From Endomychus coccineus (taxonomy: Eukaryota; Arthropoda; Insecta; Coleoptera; Endomychidae): 64,000 bases of DNA. A program made the position numbers and the translations under genes. The notes under the pieces are model-generated. The model made no database searches. It worked only from the letters and a program-made list of their open reading frames with translations, and had not been told where the DNA came from. Of this stretch, positions 1 through 14,363 are shown piece after piece; position 1 is the stretch's first letter; each line of letters begins with the position of its first letter. The stretch spans positions 202,665,997-202,729,996 of the forward strand of contig OY294068.1 in the NCBI GenBank assembly GCA_958510875.1, written 5' to 3'.

Positions 1-3000
1 AATCAATTCATATGAGGAATATAATATATCAGCAGTTCATCAACTCCACTTAAATGATATTTTGAATTAAGGGGTATATCACGAATATTATTACCTACAT
101 ATTTTAATGATTAGATGTAAGAACAATTATTTTATTTGTATACCACTTTTAATAGTAACATGAAAACGTAACTATAGTCACAACACCGAAGTGACATTAT
201 CAAACTACAAAATTATATAATTACTGACAATGGCTCTTCGGTATTGAAACTATAGTTACGTTTTCATGTTATTACTACAAGTGGTATAAAAACAAAGTAA
301 TTGTTGTTTCATTCAATTATAATGATAAATTACCATGGGGTAATCCCTTCTACCATCGATTACATGTTTAAAAAAAAAATATTTGAAATCGTGAGAAATC
401 GGATAGAAAATCAAATACTATTTTGTCGTTTCTGTGTCAGCTAGTAAATTGTCGGTACTGAGTAATCATGAATTATCGAGGATAATGTGGGTGTCAAAAT
501 TCACATTCTCGAGTGCAGATATAACTACATTGTCTATTTATGGTCGTGTTTGTCTTGGTCTGGCGCTCTTCCAACAGCCTGAATCGTAACGCCACAGATA
601 ACACGACCTAAAAAACTCAGACGAGAATTGCCTATACTTTTAAAATTACCCATTGTGGCTCACTCATTCACCTCCCCAATTCAAACTATTCGAGATAACT
701 TTCATAGTACTCAGGATAACAAAAATCATGCCCACCAAAGCGCATATTATTGTACAGACGTAGCCAGCATACAATTTTCCATATAGTCTCACTCCTATTT
801 TTCATTTGAAATGTTTTTAATTTCAAAAGTATCCATCAACATAAATAAAACAATGTCAATAGGTATTAATTGTTAAATATTGATACTCATACATTCAATA
901 GATCGCTACTACACAGTCGAATGCGGTATATTTACCAATGATTGTAATTTAGGTATACGCTTGTCATATGTCGTGAATATTTCAACTGTTAATTAAGTCA
1001 AGTCGTATGTCTAAGTTTCCCGAAGTTGGCTTTCAACTATTTTGATTCACCGCCTCTATTTCTAAGATACACAATTCAGTCTCTGCATGGGTAAGATTTA
1101 CAAATTAGGGGAATTATGTGTAATTCATGTATTAAGTTGGTAACGTGGTACTTGGCCATATCTTGCTAACCACTTTCAAACTAACTGCATATTTTATCAC
1201 ATTTCAGCCAGCAACTGCAAACCAAACTTAAACATTTACACAATTTTCACATCTGCTCCCATTAATTATACAAGCTGTGATTTTGATTCTATTCCTCAAG
1301 ACATTTTTGAACAACAATTCGGGACGTTCTCTCACTGCTCGAGGTTTTTCAGTTAACTTAATTGTCATGTAATCCTAGTTGGCTATGGTTGAGTATTCTA
1401 TTGCCTTTTATTAGATCTTTAGTTACTACTACTATTCATTGCTTGAATTGTATGCCTGCTGTAAAAAAATATTGACTCAATATTGTTATTAATCCTTTCT
1501 AAGACTTAGCTTTGAATGTTTGGAAGAGATAGATGAACAATTAAAAACTACAATGGTTTTCCAGTGTTTCAATCGTTTATTAAATAACAGGAATCAAACC
1601 ATATGTAATTTAATAACAAAAACGTTTTGAACATCCGGTATCGGCTTATTATAATTAGTAAAAAACGATTAGTCAGCCTAATAACGCCCAATCAATTTAA
1701 AAAAAACCGTCATATTTAAACAGTTTCATATTTATCCTATAAATGCATAATGATGCAAATAACAAATAAATATTTGTCCGCATATAATTGCATAAATACA
1801 TAGATCACAGTAATTACCCAATTAATTATTGTTAATATGGATGGTAAATAGCAAATTACAACAAATCCAATTCGGTCACTAATGAGTTTAAAGCAAACAC
1901 TCCGTCTATACCTTCAATTAGACCAGCTGAATAACGAAAGCTCTCTAATTGTATGTAATCAATTCATTTGTACAATGCACATTTAGATCACCGTTTTGAT
2001 TCCTCACGAATCGACATAAACCAAAATATGTATACAGCAAGTATATATTGGAATAAAATCCTAGGCATTGATTTCCTAATATTATTAAACGAACAAACAG
2101 TTGTATTCACTGCAATATGAAAATTATTATTAGTTGTTGCAATAATTATAGCAACGTCACACTCCATTTGGAACTGGCTAAATTTATACTGAAGGACAAG
2201 ACAGCAATAAAAATCGAAATTTAAGCCACTAACTAACAGGAAAGGTAATGTAGCATACATAAATGTGTATAACGAATGACAGCGTAAGTGAACACAGTAG
2301 TCGTTGTCCGCGATCAAACCTAATCAGATAACACGCTCCGTCGGTTTTCGAATGCTCCTAAATTTCATACACTCATTCTGTTCAACTCTCTGCTGCTTTT
2401 TTGTAGGACGCGGTCCACTATGATTTCTATTGGTACATGAAATAAGTAATTTTTTGAGAATAATGATAATACGATAATTAATAATTCCTGTCTAATAGTT
2501 TGATTCATCATTATGCCTCAACGCATATTTATGTGTACCAACACTGATGATATTAGTAGAATATGAAATAATAATATTCCAGACGTAAATATTGCCGCAA
2601 CTGTAAGGAAGGACGTTCTCCAAATTTCGAAATCATCGTGTTAATTCTGGTCGGTTGATCTTGTCACGTTACTTTGAGACGACATTGTGTCATGTAGATG
2701 CGGAAAGGTAATTTAATATAGAATGAATGATGCGATACAAGGCTAATGTACTGGAAACCATGTTAAGTAAGCTGTATTTCCACCGCGTTAACAACCCTTT
2801 TCAATTATAATACTTGAATTTCAGAAGGTACAATATGCAATATAGACACATCATCATCTTTTCATGGTTAGTAACATCATAAAAATAGATATGATTGAAT
2901 GTTGTCCTTCAAAAGAATATCAAAGGGCGAAAGCGTCACTACAAGATAAAAATCACCAAATAAAAAAATAGTCTCAGTTGCTTGTCAATGTCGTGTGAGG

Positions 3001-3779
3001 AAGATGTTTATATTGTAATTATTGCGTTATTTGATAGATATCTACAACTGTCCTACTGAGGAATGGGAAATAAAATACAAATATAATAGCGATTATATAT
3101 TCAGTCATTTCGTGAAATGATATACTTTTCAAAGCTTCTTATTATTCCGCCTTTCAAGATATTAAGAAACATCATTTATTCAGAACGGTTAATTTAGGGC
3201 AAGGCGTAAAATTGATAGAAAAAACTCGCTGCAAATATGAAAGTCTTTCCTACAGCCGGAAATGAGTTGACAGCAGTGCTTCAACATCTAAAAGCGATGT
3301 CTCAATTATTGAAGTCAACATCCTTATTTTGTACCTATCCTGGAGTTCTTAATAGACATTTCCTCTATGCTTGTCGATGAAAGAATGAAATGAGAAATAT
3401 TCTTATCCGAATATTTTCGGATAACTTATATTTATAACCATTAAGATTAAAATAATCGGAGATGTTTTTGAACGTACTTCATCCATAGTCACGTGCATTT
3501 TAGACATTTCCTAAATTATCAACCTAATTATTCTAACAATGATGAAAATCATCATTAGATTTCACAAATCAAGAAAATATTCAGGTTAAATTATCTGGTT
3601 TAGCTATTTTCAAAACGTTCGTCTGTCTGACATATCTGTGTGAGACGATTCGAGTAGAAAAATTATAACATGGACAAGTTATTTCTAAAATACTCTCAGC
3701 ATTGTTATATGTTTAGAAGTTCGAAAAAATTGAACTAATTTTGGAAATTCCAAAACCGACACGTTTTTTTCCTTATATA
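1..3779. other. Non-coding AT-rich DNA
   Basis: Apart from the fold-back repeat at 124-303, I see no coding frame with family resemblance, no RNA gene and no recognisable transposon. The longest open frame (109 codons, minus strand, 1988-2317) has no recognisable domain and the composition expected by chance in AT-rich DNA. Confidence 0.6.
124..303. repeat. Fold-back (palindromic) repeat, MITE-like
   Basis: The left arm (124-195) and the right arm (231-303) are near-perfect reverse complements over about 70 bp, sharing the core ATGAAAACGTAACTATAG. They are separated by an AT-rich spacer of about 35 bp. No coding sequence lies inside. This structure is typical of a small non-autonomous DNA transposon or fold-back element. 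I could not define a clean target-site duplication, so the class is open. Confidence 0.75.
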
Positions 3780-5600
3780 CTTGGACTACACGAGGAAATC
3801 TAGAATGTCCAGAGAACATCGGATGAGCCAGCGATGGAATGTTGGGAGAGAAAATAAGTATTCGAATTTTTCTTGAAGGTATGGAGGTTTAAGGCATAGG
3901 GGAAGACTTCACTAGGTAAAGTGTTACACAACTTCGCTGTTCGATGGAAAAATGAAATCTGGTAGGAAGAAGTTTGGCAGGTCTGTAGCTTCACGATGAA
4001 GGGGTGACTAGTTCGAGCTCGTCTAGTTCGCCTATCTGGAATCTCTCGTGGTGGAACAACAGACGAGATTTCTGATGAACACCATCCATGGAAATATATA
4101 TAAAAAGGGCGAGTTCACTTACCTCTATACGATGTTCTAGAGAGGTCAATGAACTCTCAAGTGTGACATCATCAATCAGACAAATAAATTTCTTCTGGAT
4201 ATAGTCAAAGAGCTGCAACGTATGTTTGGGAGCCGAGCTCCAAATATGTGAACATTACTCCCGGACAGGTCGAATCTGTACTTTGTAGATCATGAGGAGC
4301 TGCTGGGATGTAAAGTATCCCTTCACACGAAATAAAAAACCAAGTTTTTGTGAAACTATTTTCGCAATGGACCTCACATAATCATCCCATGAGAGGATGG
4401 TATTAATAGTCATCCCGAGCATGGATATGGAAGAGTTCATCATATTAGGAATTGTAGAATCCGCTTTCCTGGAAAAGACGCGAGCTTGAGTTTCGGTTAC
4501 ATTAAGCTCTACTAGATTTGATACCTATTTCAGAATCTTTGCCAAATTTCCATTAATTGCGTAAATTCGTCTCTGTCTCGCTCCTCTAGCTTCATTGGAT
4601 GGTATAGGGACTCTAAATGAGAAAGCGGTATAACGTGTACCATCATTTACAAAGCTGTGGACGGGACAGGTAATCACTTCCAGCAGATCGTTTATATGGA
4701 GCAGAAACGAAATTGATGCCAAGACAAATATTTGTGGAACACCAGCGTTGATATCCATTGTATCGGGGGATACTCCTTCAACCATCACATGGAGTGATCT
4801 ATCTGCGAGAAAACTGGATAGTAACCAACAAAGTTGAAGTGGTAAACCATATGACGGAAGTTTCCCAAGAAGGGTGCCAGACTCGGTCAAATGCTTTGGA
4901 GATATCCAATGCAACAGCTGGGGATTTCCCATATTTTACAATAGATTTTTGCCATAAATGTGTGATGTAGACAAGCAGGTCTCCTGTTGATCTCTGCAGA
5001 CGAAAGCCATATTGCCAGTCATTCACGATTTTGAAGTTCTCTAGGTATTGGATGAGCTCGATGTTGATTGCTTTCTGCATCACTTTAGAGATGACAGATA
5101 ATAGTGCAAATGGCTCTATAATTATTAGGACTCTAGCTGTCTTCCCGCTGGAAGGAAACATACCAAGTTTGTATGAAAGGGTAAGCAACCTGCAGAAGAC
5201 TGGTGTTGATTTAGGCGCACATTCTTTTGAGAAAGTAAGGTGGGATTCCGTCTGGTCCATAGTCATAGTCTTTTTGGAGGGATTTTCCCATATGGATCCA
5301 GAGTGGAATTTGTTGCAAACATTCCCGCAAAAAGGTAGGCTTTTTATTGTGGTATAGAAGCAGCCAGTGTGCCATCATATCTGGTTAGGGGAAGGAATAA
5401 ACTAGATGTGACATTTCTACCAATCGCTTTGTCGAAAGTCCAGAACGAATGGGAGCCATTCGGGCATGCGATAGGCTTTGATCTTATTTTGGCATCATGT
5501 GCCTCTTCCGCACCGTTTATTGTTCCATTGTATTATTTCTGGCTTTAACATATTCTGTTCTGGTTACCGCGCTAACAACGGTATGCTGTTTGTTTGGAAG
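3780..5600 (-). mobile_element. CR1/jockey-like LINE, copy 1 (decayed ORF2)
   Basis: Minus-strand frames, broken by shifts and stops, read in order as the reverse transcriptase half of a CR1/jockey-type non-LTR element. A fingers region with ALLSVISKVMQKAINIELIQ lies near 5110-5050. RT motif A, VALDISKAFDRVWH, is near 4910, and motif B, NAGVPQIFVL, is near 4740. A motif C relic, SFVNDGT, has the YADD aspartates partly lost. The thumb and C-terminal part (SWDDYVRSIAKIVSQKLGFL, then FFHRTAKLCNTLPSEVFP) runs to about 3830. The N-terminal endonuclease is missing, so the copy is 5'-truncated near 5600. At least four frame breaks make it a dead copy. Copies at 9890-10990 and 40550-41880 belong to the same family. 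Confidence 0.85.
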
Positions 5601-8459
5601 CGATGGCCCTAGAACAGATTTTATTTAATCATCGATCACCAGATGATGGTGGTTTGTTGGTATGGGATATGTAAGTTTCCATTCCTAGTCTGATAATATT
5701 TGAGATTCCTGTGGCACATTGCATTGCGTAAAACTTATCAGGATTCTCCAATGGAATTTCTCTGTGTCGTTAGCATTCAATGTAGAATATTGTTTGTCCC
5801 TGGTATGAAAATTTGAACATGACATAATTCGAAGGGATTCGTATTTTATAAGCGAGATTATAAAAGATACATAACATGTATGTAACATGCATATAATATA
5901 ACGGTCTCATCCCCAATCTCTGGCGTGCATGGAGAATCGCATCTGTCCGTGTTTGTATAAGCTTAAGATAATTGTTAATTTATTCATAGGACAATCCCGG
6001 TGGAGTTAACATGACGTCACGGACCAATTACGGAATATCCTTGCTCGCGCGATTAGATTAAACGCAATTAAAAAGTTAAATCCCCGATTTTAAAAAAGCA
6101 TTCTCTACACCGTCACAGAAAAATAAACCTAAATAATGGCTTATCTCATGCAAAAGAGGACTCATTTTTATTCCATAATGTAAACGACGCCCAAACACCC
6201 ATTCGCAATTCAATTAAATGAAATGTAACGTTATTTTTGTTTGTTCGTGGAAAGCAATCTCGATTAAATTTAAAATCTTTTCAGTATGCTTCTTTCAGAA
6301 ACTTTTGTTCTGGATTAATTGACATTAACACATACGCGATAACTTTTGAATCCAAGATTCAATATACTCAGAAAGTTTCATCGTATCCGAAATATAATTT
6401 TGTATTAAAGACTATCCATAACAATATGACGTATTGTTGACTGATTTGTTCTGAAGATCATTATTCGGTCGCAATAGTCACTTCCTGAAACATTGGATAA
6501 ATTATACCCCGTAGTCAAGAACTTGTTGGAATATAAATTTATATATTTTGAACAATTCCAATAACATCTCTGAATCGAATAGATATAGAGTTTAATAAAC
6601 CACCGAGGGGTGGTACGACCCCTGTATCTGAAGGAATATGACTAACTCAAAACCATACGTAAAATGCAGCTTATTTGCTATAAGAAGGAATATTCTCAAA
6701 TCTTGTGTTACATACAAACTACGTACCAAGTTATGCGTTACAAATCAATAATATAAGACAGTGTAAAAAACTGCCAGAATAAAAACCTGTTATATAAATC
6801 AAGCGGTATCTTGTTAATGTAAAAATATACGTAAAAATATTTTATCAGAAGTTGGAAGATGAATACAAAGAAAAAGCTTGAAATGGCCATTGTAACTGAA
6901 CCGCAGCAGCCACTCTGATAACACTAACTTCCAACGGACTGCCAACATAAATCATAAACTTACACACGAAGGATATGAATACTGTAGCATCCACCATCCC
7001 ATAAGTCTATCCGCTTCTGCCAATCCTCGATGCTCAAAAAGCGACTTTATTCATTTTCTAGTAACTATTTTGAAATTGTGGATACTTCTTTCACAAAGAG
7101 AAATAAGAAGGTTTGTTCAAAAATGAAGAAATAATAACTAATTGCTTTCTAATCGAGTATGAATTTTTGATAAATTTCACGTTCGAGGTTGTTGAAGCAT
7201 TCAAAAAAATTCATAATAACATAAAATATTACTGTCCAAACAATAGTTAATTCCGGAGGAGGGCTACCACTACAACACCGAGTTACCAAATTCTTGAAAC
7301 CTAGTTCTAGAAGCAAACCTGAATGAGAGAATTGTATTCGAATTTACTATTTCAAGCTTCTATGATGATAAAATCGATATATAAGATGAAAATGCTAACA
7401 CAAGAGTAGATATTCGTTTTTCGGAATACATGTCCGTAAATTTGATTATGTTAGCGACAAGTTCAAAGGGTTGTATTTAATGAAAGGTGAACAAGCATTT
7501 CCTCAACCCCCATACACGTTCCGCTATAACTACCCTCTAACTCGACAGAAGTATAACAGGCCATAATGTGTGCTCCATTTTGGCCATTATCTGCGCGTTA
7601 TGAACCAGAAGTGCGATAGCTGTACAAAGGAAATGACGTCACACGCCCATTGACTGCTCTCTGTGTTGGATTGATTCCTAATCGATCAGCAATACAAGCT
7701 GTCAGCTCGACATTGAACCGCTTATCTTTATAAATGATGCTTGATGTTTTCATAATGATCGTAGCCTACTATATGGGATCACACTTCCATCGCACCATAC
7801 TTATCTGTTTATTACTTGGAGACGTTTTATCACCTTGTGGACTTTTATATTCGTTTCGCTTATATAAACTCTGTATTTATTCATACCCAACGCAAGTATT
7901 AAAATTCATGCAACGGAAGAAATCTTCTTTTATAACTTCTCCGAAATAATTCGTTAAATATACATCAACATTTTGAACATCAATACAACCTAATCACATC
8001 AGTTCGTGGCGCATTATCGATAGCCAGCTCTTTCCTAAATCCTTAATAATGCTATTTCTTTTCACTAAGAAGTCTAATGATCTAGCGCAAGAAGTGTACT
8101 AAGAATATTTGATCTTAATATCTTGTAGACACCTAGAGTGGACTATTTGAAGGCAGTGTTATAATTTTAATACAAATAGTATACGAGCCAATTTTCATTT
8201 GATGTGGTCGCTATGAAATTCAAGAGGAGTGAAAGAATTAGAATAATGAAAACATTTCATCCAATCATCAAGACATTTGCTAATATTCAGTCTCATCTTG
8301 ACTTTGAACACTTTGGTGGATGCGCTGCACGAATGTTTATTTTCACATTAAGGTAAATAATCAAATAATAGTTTCATATGAAAATATTTCCGATGGACAT
8401 ATTGTGATATAGTATAATATTCCCCTTTTTAATTATTTCATCATCATTATAATTTTCAT
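5600..8459. other. Non-coding DNA, nothing recognised
   Basis: AT-rich sequence with scattered short open frames that have no family resemblance. TGACGTCAC palindromes occur at about 6013 and 7634, but nothing around them marks a promoter. Confidence 0.5.
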
Positions 8460-8790
8460 TCAACATCCCAATCCATTAGGATGAGGAACAGAGCGAGATA
8501 ACGACGAGAGGAATATGTTGGTTAAGCTTAGCCCGTATCTGCAGAGCGATATCGTCAATATTCTTGAAAGTAATGGCTCTCAAGTTAATCCTCAAATCTC
8601 AGGGGAATCCCGGCCGCTGACCAGCATCTCACAATGGCCGCTAGAGTCCACTGAAACCGCACTACATTATTTAAGCGGCGCTAACTACTAAATCGTAGTA
8701 ACCCGAGAGAATACCCGCACCATTGAATAACTTGCGCGATGAACTGATACAGTCTAAAAGATGGATGGGAAGTATTAGAGTTGGGCTTTG
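8460..8790. other. GC-richer island of unknown nature
   Basis: About 300 bp is visibly richer in G+C than the flanks and contains short GC clusters (CCCGGCCGCTGACC, TTAAGCGGCGCTAAC). No frame stays open with recognisable similarity. It does not match the rRNA segments I compared it with by eye. It may be the UTR of a retroelement or a retained regulatory segment. Confidence 0.3.
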
Positions 8791-9889
8791 GTCACTCTAT
8801 GTATAATACTATATCGCTAAATGATTAATTATGATAGTCACGATAATTGTGCGCTGATTTTCACAAGCTTCAAAAAATCGATGGTAGAAGCCATCACTCT
8901 ATGGTAATTTATCCATTATCTTTAAGCAAAATAATAGTTACTTTTATCATCATGATTAAAATTGGTATAACAGCAAGGAAATTGATCTTTCATTTAAACA
9001 TATTGACAAGCCTGAATCCTGGCTCGTTCTTATAAAGAAAAATGTGAAATTGAGTTGATGTTCTAGATTCGAACGTAATGAAGATAACACACATTATCCG
9101 ATGTAAGGAAAGCTAAATAACGGAGGGTGTTTAAAGGAAAGACCTATACATCTACAATAAAGAGGTTAGTCGATAAAGATTACCTGAGTGTAATATTTGC
9201 CCTGCAATATTTCGTTCGTTATGAAAGGGATTTCAGTAAATGTGGACAGATTGCACGTTATATTTATATTTCACACGTTTTCCGGCAATTTGTACCAATA
9301 TTGTGACTTCTAAGGGGCAATAAAGCAAACATACGTCTCAGTTAACTGAGAAACAAGTAACTCATAACCGAAATTTATACTATAATATATACATCAACGT
9401 GTTATTTATCAACTAACTTATCATCTCACCACCTTTTCCCAGAGAACGCTGAAAAATAAAAAAAGCAATGGGATATAAATTAGATGATATAAAATAATGA
9501 GCGTTCCATCCAGCATCTGACAATGATATGAGTAAACAGCTTCCCCACACATTGTACCGAATCAAAATCATACTGTTTTCCTTCAATTAAACAATGTTAG
9601 AGACTGAAGTAACCTTGTGTAATTGAGAAGTTTTCAGACAATTCCTGTGAATTTAAGGGATTCTAAGCAGCAGGATAGAGCTCGACGTAACGAGAATAAT
9701 GAATGGTTCACATTAGTTTGGGTAAGTCCAGGCCTCAGGCACACAGCTTCGATTAATGACCACTAATCGCTCACTTAATCGATGTCTTCCTGAACACATC
9801 CTTTCTCGAATCTCCTCTTCTATCTTTATTAAAGCTGCACTACATCATGCAATTATACATTGTTAATTGTAAAATCGAATCCCACTTCT
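8790..9889. other. Non-coding DNA, nothing recognised
   Basis: AT-rich; only short open frames without resemblance to known families. Confidence 0.5.
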
Positions 9890-10990
9890 TTTTCAACAAA
9901 TTTTCAGATCGAAAACGAGGAGCATTTGAGATCCTGTGTTTTTCGAATATAATAGATCTTCCTAGCCTGCTGGGTTTGAAGATCGGAATTCAATTTGAAC
10001 TGTTTCATTTTCATCACCAGATCCTCATCAATTGCGTCAACCTGATTTTGTGCCGCTCCTCTAGCTTCATTGGATGATAAAGGGGCATCAAATAAGAATT
10101 CGGTATGAAGTATACCATCATCTAGAAAGCCGGGGACGGGACAGGTGGTCACCTACAAAAGATCGTTGATGTGTAGTAGAAACAAAGTTGGTGTCAAGAC
10201 AGATTCCTGTGGAACACGAGCGTTAGTACCCATTGTACTCTGTCAACTACCACATGCAATTATCTATCTGAGAGAAAACTCCATAGTATGCGACAGTATG
10301 ACGGAAGTTATCCAAGAAGGCCTTAGTGTCAGACTCTTTCAAATGCTTTGGAGATATCCCATGCTACAGCTAGAGATACCCCATATTTTTCAATAGATTT
10401 CTATACTATATGTGTTATGTTAGCCAGCAGTCATTCACGATTTTGGAGCTCTCTAAGTTTTGGATGAGTTCGATGTTGATTACTTTCTCTATAACTTCAC
10501 AGATCACAAGTAATAGTGCAATGGATCCATATTTATGAGAAAGAGTCTTCTTCCCTTTTTTTGGGATTGGTTGAACTCTAGTTGTCTTCCAGATGGAAGG
10601 TAACACACCAAGTTTATAATAAAGGTTAAACGCTGCAGAAAACTAGTGTTAATTCTTGCGCACGTTCTTTGAGATCGACAGGTGGAATTCCGTCTGGCCC
10701 CATAGACTTTTTGGTATTGAGATCAAGCAGAATGCGTCTAATTGTGCGGTGACGAAAGATAATTTCAGGAATATGGCTATCGATGGCAGAAATATTAGGA
10801 GGGTCATTCCCTTGTGGATCCGAAGTGGAATTTGCTGCATTCCAGCAAGAAGATAGACTTTTCTTTGTGTGTCAGTGTGTATACAAATTGCTTTGGCGAA
10901 AGTTCGAAACGAACGGGAGCCATTCGGGCATTCGATAAGTTTTGATCTCATTTTGGCAATATATGTCTCTATGCTAGTGAATATTAGTAA
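9890..10990 (-). mobile_element. CR1/jockey-like LINE, copy 2 (decayed ORF2)
   Basis: Minus-strand fragments match copy 1 piece by piece. An upstream linker (AKMRSKLIECPNGSRSFRTF) is near 10950. The segment containing ALLLVICEVIEKVINIELIQ is near 10520, and a motif C relic with the signature SSNEARGA is near 10070. It then continues to about 9890 with no thumb domain, so this copy lacks the 3' third that copies 1 and 3 have, and also the endonuclease. Stops and shifts are frequent and RT motif A is lost in the decay. It is dead, with the same orientation as copy 1. Confidence 0.8.
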
Positions 10991-13900
10991 ATTTTGGATC
11001 TGAATGCAACAATAGCAAATCAGAAAGCTATTAACACTCAAATATTCTGGAGGAAGAGAGTTAGGAGGGCTGCGTGTTAGGACTGTTCGAGATTTTCAAC
11101 AATATAATTTTTTTGATAGTAGACTTCCGCTAATAGCTAATCATTAATTTTCAACAAGATAATTGGATAATAATAATAAGTTTAAAGTGTATAATGAATT
11201 GACTACTTATTTTCCCTGTGGGAGGGTGAAATCGAATTTGATATCAATATCTTGAACACTATCATGTACAGCCTCACAATATTCTCAAGCCGATAAATAG
11301 ATATAAATATAGCCAAGCAAATATAATTATTTACAATCAGAAATGTTTTTATAGAAACCCCGCAAAGTTTCCATGAAGTACACTTGTTCATCATGAGAAT
11401 GAACAATAATTATCGAATAACGTATATTTTAAGCTTCTATGAAGTTCAATACAATATGTTATTGCTTGTATAGTTCGAAATGGTAGCGAGTCTATTCGAT
11501 TACCTTATTATGATAGTGGACACAAAACTAAGCCGAGCAGCTATCATTTTCATCACCCTTAACCCTGTCATATAAGTTTCCGTTATCTGAAAACCCGAAG
11601 CGCCCCTGTAAGAGACACCCCTCCACAAACCTAAGTTCTACCTCGAGCCAGCTTACAATACACACTCGAGGGGAACGGCTTTGTTTGACTAAATGCTACA
11701 ATTTAGAAGTTGGCAACTTGTTTGCCGGGTGAGGTTTCCATTATTGTCCTTATTAAATTCAAGTTGCCATTTGCGCTCCCATTGTTTGGGAAATCTTATA
11801 AACTATTGAATAATAACTCACTCATTTGTTCTGTAACTACGCATTTAGATATAGGTATTCACGAATGGAACTGTTAAATCAACTGCCATTGTTATCCGCC
11901 AACTCCATTATGAAAAGTTAATATCACTCCAGAAAAACTCATCTATCGATGTAATTACAATGTAAAGGAATAACGAAGGGAAATATTATCTAACGAAACG
12001 AATACAATATTATTGTATAAGTATGCTGTGAATAATAAAAGTATTGATAGGACGACAACATTATACGATATTTCACCTTTTGAGCCCATTAATTTTCACA
12101 TTCAATTTGTAATGGAATATTATCTTTAAAAGTCCTAAATTAGGTAAATTCCGAACATTTTACTCTATTTGTTTAATTTTTTGAGTTTTATATCAAGTTA
12201 TATAATGAGGTTGTAATAACATGCTAGTAACATGTGCAATACCATTATCATCATCAGCGAGGTGTAATCTCCAAGAAGGAGAAGTCTTTATAGATTAGGA
12301 TAGGGAAATATTGGTCAGTGATAAATAATTCAGCTATCAGATGTCATAACATATTAGTTAGTCATTATTCGATCATGATCAGTCACTACTTAATTATAAA
12401 CCAGTTATCTATATGTGTAAGTGTTTCAATAAACCCATAAAATAATATAGAATGGTATAATTGCACCCAACCACTATCACAACCTCTAGAACCTAGCACA
12501 TCTATAATACTGGATCTACAGCCAGTTTCATTATTATAAGGCGATCCTTTTGCCATGATTATAATAAATTTATGAAATATTATCAGAAATTGTACAGTAA
12601 AGGTTGCACTATGAATGTATCAGACATTTTTGTCTTATGGATCCATGATTGCAAACTTTCAGTCAGAATAATAATAATTCAAATTGTACGTGATTATTTC
12701 AGCATTTAACACACCACGTAGATGATAGTTAATTGATAGGAGTTTAGTTCTTGTGTGAATTTTCATTCGATATTCCACTTTCGTACTGAAGCAATATCGA
12801 ATCGATTGAACTTATCAATCATGACATAAACAATCCGCACAACACAATAACACGACTCAACTGGTCTTATCTATATTTATACAAGTCAGACGGAACGACA
12901 AGGTCTCAGTGTCATGACAGACCCAGGATAATGGCAGCATATGTTTGGAATCATATTAGAAGCTCCAGTATGAGGCCAATTGTTTATGACATAACTCTAA
13001 TTGGTTAGTTGTTGTTCTCTCTCTTACTTAATTGTTGAATCGCTCTTTGTTGAGCTGATTCTATAATCTGTTAATTATAGAGCCCCGTAGCTGTTGTGCT
13101 GATATATTTTTTACCAATTCGCTATTTGATATATTTTTCCATTTTTTTAATTAGTAAAGTCCTCTCCGCTGTGCTTTGATTCATTCGAAATCCCTTTGTA
13201 TGATAAATTGGAAGACTATCGTGTTACATATGATCCATCCATGCGTAATTTTGTCGTTAATTTGCAACAACTATAATCTCCAGTTTTCAAATGTATCAAT
13301 TGAATTATCACCGCTCTAAAAATGTATGATGTGGATTGATCATTTTTACAAAAGTATGCTCGCTTTTCTAGATATTTTATTGGTACATGTGGAAATTGAA
13401 GAATAATGTTGTCTAATTTATTTATTTAAGATTGAAAAAATAATGTTCACATTTTTGTCCTCATTGTTCACCTCAATTTGTGCCTGACATAAACTTATTT
13501 CCTTCTCGATATAAATACGTTTATATAAAACTGCAACGTCTTCAGAGATTGCTGGCAGGTTCATGCGATTTTCACAATCATAACATTGTCAAACTACATC
13601 GTTTGTAAGACCTCGTTATCAAGAGCTTGACGCAAGCGATAGAAAGTAAAACATTAATTACATGACATATTGTAAAGGATGACGTTGCAGGAATATACCG
13701 TAGGTTTCTGGTTTTATATAAAACTATACAATATGCATCATATCCACAAACTATGATTACTATTTGAGCTGTAGTATATCTGAAAGATATTGCAAAATTG
13801 GAAACTTATTGAGGTTTCCTTGACACCTTCCGTAGAAATTAAGATTGAATGCTGGATGTTCCAACGTACGCCCTCAAACCAATGCATCACTCATTTAGTA

Positions 13901-14260
13901 AAAAATGTCAACTAAACTAACTCGCCATCGTAGTTAGACACATCCGACATTAGATTTAAGAATAAGGTCAAGATCATGATTCATTGGATGACATTTATTA
14001 CAATTACAGAAGTGAATAAATAAATGAGGAACAATTAAGCGGGGGTGAAAAAAAAAGAAGGATATATCTGTGAATGCGATGATCCACTGACACTCAATTT
14101 GATCATATCCTCTGCTCAGTCTGTCTGTCCCCAATCAATGATTCCTAGATATTTTAACTTTTTCGAAATGGTCGAAATTCGGTGGACAATATGTTTCGGA
14201 AATTACGGTTTTATTCTGTTTCGAATAAAGGAAGTATTTTATTTGTTTGCGAACGTTGTT
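10991..14260. other. Non-coding DNA, nothing recognised
   Basis: AT-rich sequence without a supported gene. A GC-richer stretch at about 11530-11760 gives no coherent reading frame. Confidence 0.5.
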
Positions 14261-14292
14261 GGGTGTCCCAAAATTAATGCAAGATTTGAATT
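14261..14292 (+). repeat. Left terminal inverted repeat of the Tc1/mariner element
   Basis: It reads GGGTGTCCCAAAATTAATG and continues into AAGATTTGAATT. It pairs with 15484-15515 over about 30 bp with a few mismatches. Confidence 0.9.
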
Positions 14293-14363
14293 AAATAGAA
14301 AACACAATTTTTAGTGTTTAGATTGTTATTTTTTTATTGGATCATAAAGTACATAGGATAGGG

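Noticed and set aside
1988..2317. 109-codon open frame on the minus strand
   Set aside because: No signal, domain or splice context; composition (Ile, Phe, Tyr, Cys-rich) is what AT-rich DNA gives by chance.
8460..8790. rRNA gene fragment
   Set aside because: Compared by eye with conserved parts of insect 28S; no matching stretch found.
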